In this document: piece by piece, positions 31,669-33,599 of the stretch
Layout of the letters: the number at the start of each line of letters is the position of its first letter
Numbering within the stretch: position 1 is the first letter of the stretch
NCBI GenBank assembly: GCA_030593145.1
Contig: JAUVHU010000022.1
Location: 1-33,599 of the forward strand
DNA length: 33,599 nucleotides
Direction: 5' to 3'
Source of the DNA: Desulfobacteraceae bacterium
GTDB taxonomy: Bacteria; Desulfobacterota; Desulfobacteria; Desulfobacterales; ETH-SRB1
Program-made: the position numbers and the translations under genes
The notes under the pieces: generated by a model
The model's database searches: none
The model's input: only the letters and a program-made list of their open reading frames with translations
What the model was told of the DNA's origin: nothing

Positions 31669-33233
31669 TTCTTATGTATTCCTTTCATAACTACAGCCTG
31701 AACTCTTTCCAGCTCAGGGCTTTTAATTAAAAAGGAAAAAGATACATACAGGACAATACCGATTACGATACTTACCATAATTCCGAAGAAAAGACCGGAA
31801 AAAGATCCATTTTCTGACGGAATAATTAACAAAGCAACACCCGATACAATCACTCCCATTATTGCGGAACATAAGACGGTTTTGCAAGCAGATTTCATAA
31901 TGTTTTTCATTCCGAGGTGACCAAGCTTTGTTTTTAATGCCCGTATAAGAAGTCCAAGGTTCAGCATTGAAGCGAGCGAAGTGGAAAGGGCAAGACCGCC
32001 GTGCGCGAGGGGTCCCATAAGAATGATCCCCAGCAGTATATTGGCGCTGATTGATATTACGGCGATTTTTACAGGGGTTTTTGTGTCCTGCAGGGCATAA
32101 AATGTAGAGACAACTATTCTCACACCTGAAAAAGCCCATAAACCTATACCATAATATAAAAGCGCGGATGCGGTCAAACGTACGGTTTCAGCATCAAATG
32201 CCCCTCTTTTAAATAAAAGGGCAACAATGGGTTCTCTTAAAATAATAAGACCTGCCATAGCGGGAACTGTAATAAAAAGAACCAGTTTCATTGCATGCCC
32301 AAAAGTATCCCTGACCCCTTCAAAATCATTTATTGCCGCCTGTCTCGACAGGCTTGGTAAAACAGCGGTTGCAATGGCTATGGCAAAGATACCGAGAGGA
32401 AACTGCACAAGCCTGTCAGCATAATATAGATATGAAATACTTCCTTGAGGCAGCAAAGAAGCAAGAAGGGTTCCGACCAGGATATTAATCTGATAGACCG
32501 CTGCTCCGAATATAGTGGGAAGCATCAATATACCTATTTTTTTCAGCCCGGGATGATAAATTTTAGTTTTTTGCCAGAAATAGAATCCTTTTTTTATTAG
32601 AAACGGCACCTGAAGCGCGAGTTGGAGAATACCTCCTATTAAAACACCTATAGCCAGGCCTGTCACAGGATCAGCCATATACGGCGAAATAAGAAAAATA
32701 GAGCCTATCATTGCAAGATTCAACAGGACAGGGGCAAAGGCAGGCGCCGCAAAATGCCCAAGAACATTAAGAATGCCCATGCAAAGGGCCACAAGGCAGA
32801 TAAAGAAAATATAAGGAAATATTATTCGTGTCAGGGTAATTGTTAATGAAAGCTTTTCTGGCGAGTCGATAAATCCCGGCGCTATGATACGCACGATGAG
32901 CGGCGCAAGCAATATGCCGGCAATGGCTACAAAAACAAGCAAAACAGAAAGAAACCTTATTGCAGACCTTGCCAGGCTGAAAGCCTCTGCTTTTCCTTTG
33001 CTTGCAAGATATTCGGTAAATACCGGAATAAATGCAATGCTTAATGACCCTTCAGCAAAAAGCCTTCTTAAGAGGTTTGGGATTCTAAAAGCCACAAAAA
33101 AGGCGTCTGCGGCAAGCCCTGCTCCGAAAAACCAGGCAATAACAACATCTCTGATAAAGCCAAAAATACGGCTAATTAAAGTCGCTGCGCCAACAACTCC
33201 AGCAGCTTTTGTAACGCGGACATTTTCAGACAT
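31665..33233 (-). CDS. murJ: Lipid II flippase MurJ
   Basis: About 522 aa from ATG at 33231-33233, with AGGGGG about 12 nt upstream; the TTG at 33261-33263 is less likely because it overlaps the previous gene's stop. It is a polytopic membrane protein of the MOP/MVF family with about 14 hydrophobic helices. The N terminus GAATLISRIFGFIRDVVIAWFFGAGLAADAFFVAFRIPNLLRRLFAEGSLS is the MurJ signature, with the conserved Arg residues and later FPLGIFAIAIATAVLPSLSRQAA. It moves lipid II across the inner membrane for peptidoglycan synthesis. Coupled to the ftsB-like gene by a 4-bp overlap. Confidence 0.96.
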   Translation of the reverse strand: MSENVRVTKAAGVVGAATLISRIFGFIRDVVIAWFFGAGLAADAFFVAFRIPNLLRRLFAEGSLSIAFIPVFTEYLASKGKAEAFSLARSAIRFLSVLLVFVAIAGILLAPLIVRIIAPGFIDSPEKLSLTITLTRIIFPYIFFICLVALCMGILNVLGHFAAPAFAPVLLNLAMIGSIFLISPYMADPVTGLAIGVLIGGILQLALQVPFLIKKGFYFWQKTKIYHPGLKKIGILMLPTIFGAAVYQINILVGTLLASLLPQGSISYLYYADRLVQFPLGIFAIAIATAVLPSLSRQAAINDFEGVRDTFGHAMKLVLFITVPAMAGLIILREPIVALLFKRGAFDAETVRLTASALLYYGIGLWAFSGVRIVVSTFYALQDTKTPVKIAVISISANILLGIILMGPLAHGGLALSTSLASMLNLGLLIRALKTKLGHLGMKNIMKSACKTVLCSAIMGVIVSGVALLIIPSENGSFSGLFFGIMVSIVIGIVLYVSFSFLIKSPELERVQAVVMKGIHKK

Positions 33234-33259
33234 AAAGGTATCCGTCCCCCTTTGTCGGT

Positions 33260-33599
33260 TCAAGTTTTATACCCGGACACAAACCGTTCGATGACGTCAT
33301 CAAGTCTTGATAACAGATAATACGGAATGGAATAGAGGTAGTATTTTTTTCCTGATGGAAGCTGTATCTGATCAATGCTGATTTTGCCGGAATAGACACG
33401 AATGGCATATGGATGATGACTGTTTTCCATGAACAGATTTAAAGATTTTAGTTTGCCACTCTTCCCGCTCTTCACTTCAATCGGGATAATCATATCTTTA
33501 AAGGGATAAAGAAAATCCGTTTCGGCAGCCCCTTTTTCCCGTATCCAGAACCGAAGTGATGGTGGCCGGAATGCCTGTGCAACGATTTCCTGGGCCACG
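33260..33599 (-). CDS. DUF4143-domain ATPase, C-terminal part (cut by window end)
   Basis: Only the last 112 codons are in the window, and the frame runs out through the edge. The visible part resembles the DUF4143 C-terminal domain, a PD-(D/E)XK-like fold common after an N-terminal AAA ATPase domain: RFWIREKGAAETDFLYPF, then the IPIEVKSGKSGKLKSL lysine motif, HPYAIRVYSG and YYLYSIPYYLLSRLD. Such proteins are common, often laterally moved, and of unclear function; some sit near toxin-antitoxin genes. The stop codon lies 27 bp before the murJ ATG. Confidence 0.8.
   Translation of the reverse strand, partial: VAQEIVAQAFRPPSLRFWIREKGAAETDFLYPFKDMIIPIEVKSGKSGKLKSLNLFMENSHHPYAIRVYSGKISIDQIQLPSGKKYYLYSIPYYLLSRLDDVIERFVSGYKT

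Overview
The window looks like chromosomal DNA of a Desulfobacterota (deltaproteobacterial) bacterium, probably in or near the Desulfobacterales. This is inferred from gene content and order: xerC-hslV-hslU-argB-argD-argF-(insert)-argG-argH-lysA-dapF-dapL-folK, the DapL route to diaminopimelate, a slipin/NfeD pair, a FapA-CheX fusion, and many intergenic palindromes and phrase-like repeats. No 16S rRNA or other decisive marker is present.

Layout. On the + strand, 207-2648 carries a DUF342/FapA-type protein fused to a C-terminal CheX-like phosphatase domain, then a stand-alone CheY-like receiver. Every later gene is on the - strand. Read from high to low coordinates, these are: the end of a DUF4143 protein cut by the window edge; murJ, an ftsB/divIC-like gene, a small TPR protein and a lipoprotein; coaBC; a family 4 uracil-DNA glycosylase; NfeD and slipin; a Rho_N-domain protein; a HAD phosphatase overlapping xerC; hslV and hslU; argB, argD and argF; an RHS locus of three genes (secreted 1429-aa YD-repeat protein, 120-aa membrane/zinc-ribbon protein, 269-aa secreted cysteine-rich protein); argG, argH, an LptM/LppL-position lipoprotein, lysA, dapF, dapL, folK, a small PP0621-like protein, a transaldolase-like aldolase and pgsA; and finally tRNA-Gly and tRNA-Cys with their own promoter and terminator.

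How it fits together. The core of the window is amino-acid biosynthesis. argB/D/F/G/H cover five steps of arginine synthesis from N-acetylglutamate. dapL, dapF and lysA convert tetrahydrodipicolinate to lysine, with meso-diaminopimelate available for the wall. murJ and the ftsB-like gene add wall-precursor flipping and division. Many neighbours overlap by 1-20 bp (argB/argD, dapF/dapL, murJ/ftsB, HAD/xerC, folK/PP0621), so long co-transcribed units are likely. The RHS locus splits what would otherwise be a continuous arg cluster.

Most unusual feature. Almost every inter-gene gap longer than about 60 bp holds a palindromic or phrase-like repeat. One class is built of degenerate tandem 7-mers or 8-mers, often as inverted arms around a spacer. 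At least three of these share a spacer core although their arms differ. A second class is 140-165 bp imperfect palindromes with terminal inverted repeats. Some of these share a central core, and several fuse to genes by supplying stop codons, the last residues or a likely ribosome binding site. I recognise the general type (STRR-like and MITE/REP-like sequences) but cannot name the families.
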